A DNA stretch of 6,196 bases from Anaerolineae bacterium. Lineage in GTDB: Bacteria > Chloroflexota > Anaerolineae > UBA1429. The number at the start of each line of letters is the position of its first letter. Within the stretch, counting starts at the first letter, position 1. Positions 5,561-6,196 of this stretch are shown piece after piece. A model generated the notes under the pieces. The model was not told where the DNA came from and ran no database searches. It saw nothing but the letters and a program-made list of their open reading frames with translations. The stretch lies in contig SKRJ01000434.1 in assembly GCA_007118555.1 (NCBI GenBank), positions 1 to 6,196 on the forward strand. The letters are read 5' to 3'. Both the position numbers and the translations under genes were made by a program.

Positions 5561-6196
5561 TCAGGCGCTCTGCGGCTCGAGGACGACCTTGGCGGCGCCC
5601 CGTTCCTCGACCGCGGCCAGGGCGTCGGTGGCCTGCGACAGCGCAAAGCGATGCGTCACCAACCGCGCCAGGGCCTCGGGCTGTTGGCGCACCAGGCTGA
5701 TGGCGCGCAGCGTATGGCGCACATCGCTCACCCACACGCCCTGCACGCGCACATTCTTGCGTACGAGTTGCTCAAAGGGCGCCAGCTCCATCGAGCCCAC
5801 CGGTGTGCCAAAGCCCACCAGCGACAGGCTGCCCCCCTGCCGCACCAGATCGAGCCCCTCGCGGGCCGCGGCCACGCTGCCCGAGGCCTCGATCACCAGG
5901 TCCGCGCCGCGCCCCTGGGTGAGATCCCGCAGGGCTTTGCGCCGCTCGTTGCTCGTGGTGGCGTGCCGATCCAGGGTGTGGGTGGCGCCCAGCTCGGCGC
6001 ACAGCGCCAGGCGCTCACGGGTGCCCCCAATGACCACCACCTGTTCGGCGCCGGCGCCCCGCGCCAGGGCGGCCGCAAATGCGCCCAGAGGCCCCGGCCC
6101 CAGGATGGCGACCGTATCGCCCAGGGTCACGGGTGTGAGGTCCAACGCGTGGGCCGCCGTGGCCCCCGAGCAGCAGGCGGCGACGAAATGGGCGGG
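5561..6196 (-). CDS. Zinc-type medium-chain alcohol dehydrogenase, C-terminal part (5' end outside window)
   Basis: The 211 visible residues are the cofactor-binding half of a medium-chain dehydrogenase/reductase, a family that oxidises alcohols or polyols (or reduces carbonyls) with NAD(P). The fragment opens in the inter-domain helix (CCSGATAAHAL, about 8-18 of the fragment). The Rossmann motif GPGPLG is at 33-38, GADLVIEASGS at 97-107, and GGSLSLVGFG at 121-130; the end (AKVVLEP) is typical of the family. The zinc-binding N-terminal half lies beyond the right edge, so zinc content and substrate cannot be read. After the second Rossmann strand (VVVIGGTRERL, 53-63) the acidic residue that usually holds the NAD ribose is replaced by G/T with a nearby arginine, which could mean NADP preference; this is an inference. 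Threonine/sorbitol dehydrogenase-like or a general zinc-binding dehydrogenase are the likely labels. The TGA stop is at 5563-5561; no convincing terminator follows it. Confidence 0.88.
   Translation of the reverse strand, partial: PAHFVAACCSGATAAHALDLTPVTLGDTVAILGPGPLGAFAAALARGAGAEQVVVIGGTRERLALCAELGATHTLDRHATTSNERRKALRDLTQGRGADLVIEASGSVAAAREGLDLVRQGGSLSLVGFGTPVGSMELAPFEQLVRKNVRVQGVWVSDVRHTLRAISLVRQQPEALARLVTHRFALSQATDALAAVEERGAAKVVLEPQSA

Noticed and set aside
5449..5700. A plus-strand frame beginning MCGIV, which recalls class II glutamine amidotransferases.
   Set aside because: Only the first five residues match; what follows is not amidotransferase-like, there is no convincing ribosome binding site, and the frame runs antisense into the dehydrogenase gene.

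Overview
The window looks like ordinary chromosomal DNA from a GC-rich, probably free-living bacterium. The gene content (a CCA-adding enzyme fused to DHH and CBS domains, a PAC2-domain protein, and a doubly membrane-anchored GH-A clan glycoside hydrolase) is most reminiscent of the Chloroflexota. That placement is inferred from domain types only; no rRNA or other taxonomic marker is present. The two strong promoters match the sigma70/SigA consensus. I see no tRNA, rRNA, CRISPR array, insertion sequence or phage gene, and nothing points to recent transfer.

Layout: (1) Positions 1-2529, minus strand: nearly all of a very large tRNA nucleotidyltransferase, running off the left edge. Its domain order is DHH phosphoesterase, DHHA1-like, two CBS repeats, then a class II nucleotidyltransferase head with its RNA-binding part. 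(2) Positions 2530-2669: a compact divergent regulatory region. Two consensus-like promoters point away from each other and share one palindromic -35 core, TTGACAA. (3) Positions 2670-4436, plus strand: a 588-residue membrane-tethered glycoside hydrolase. (4) Positions 4439-5359, minus strand: a 306-residue PAC2-family protein that converges on the hydrolase gene with only 2 bp between the stop codons. (5) Positions 5360-5560: a 201-bp intergenic region with a plausible promoter and ribosome binding site for the PAC2 gene and two short palindromes. (6) Positions 5561-6196, minus strand: the C-terminal 211 residues of a medium-chain (zinc-type) dehydrogenase, cut by the right edge.

The genes do not form one obvious pathway: tRNA 3'-end maturation, extracytoplasmic polysaccharide processing, a protein of the proteasome-chaperone superfamily, and a dehydrogenase. 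The clearest regulatory link is the shared -35 between the CCA-enzyme and hydrolase promoters, which should make the two transcription starts compete or be co-controlled. The convergent pair in the middle leaves no room for a conventional terminator between the genes. I did not find a convincing new multi-gene system; the most notable items are the divergent promoter arrangement, the topology of the hydrolase and the fused architecture of the CCA enzyme.
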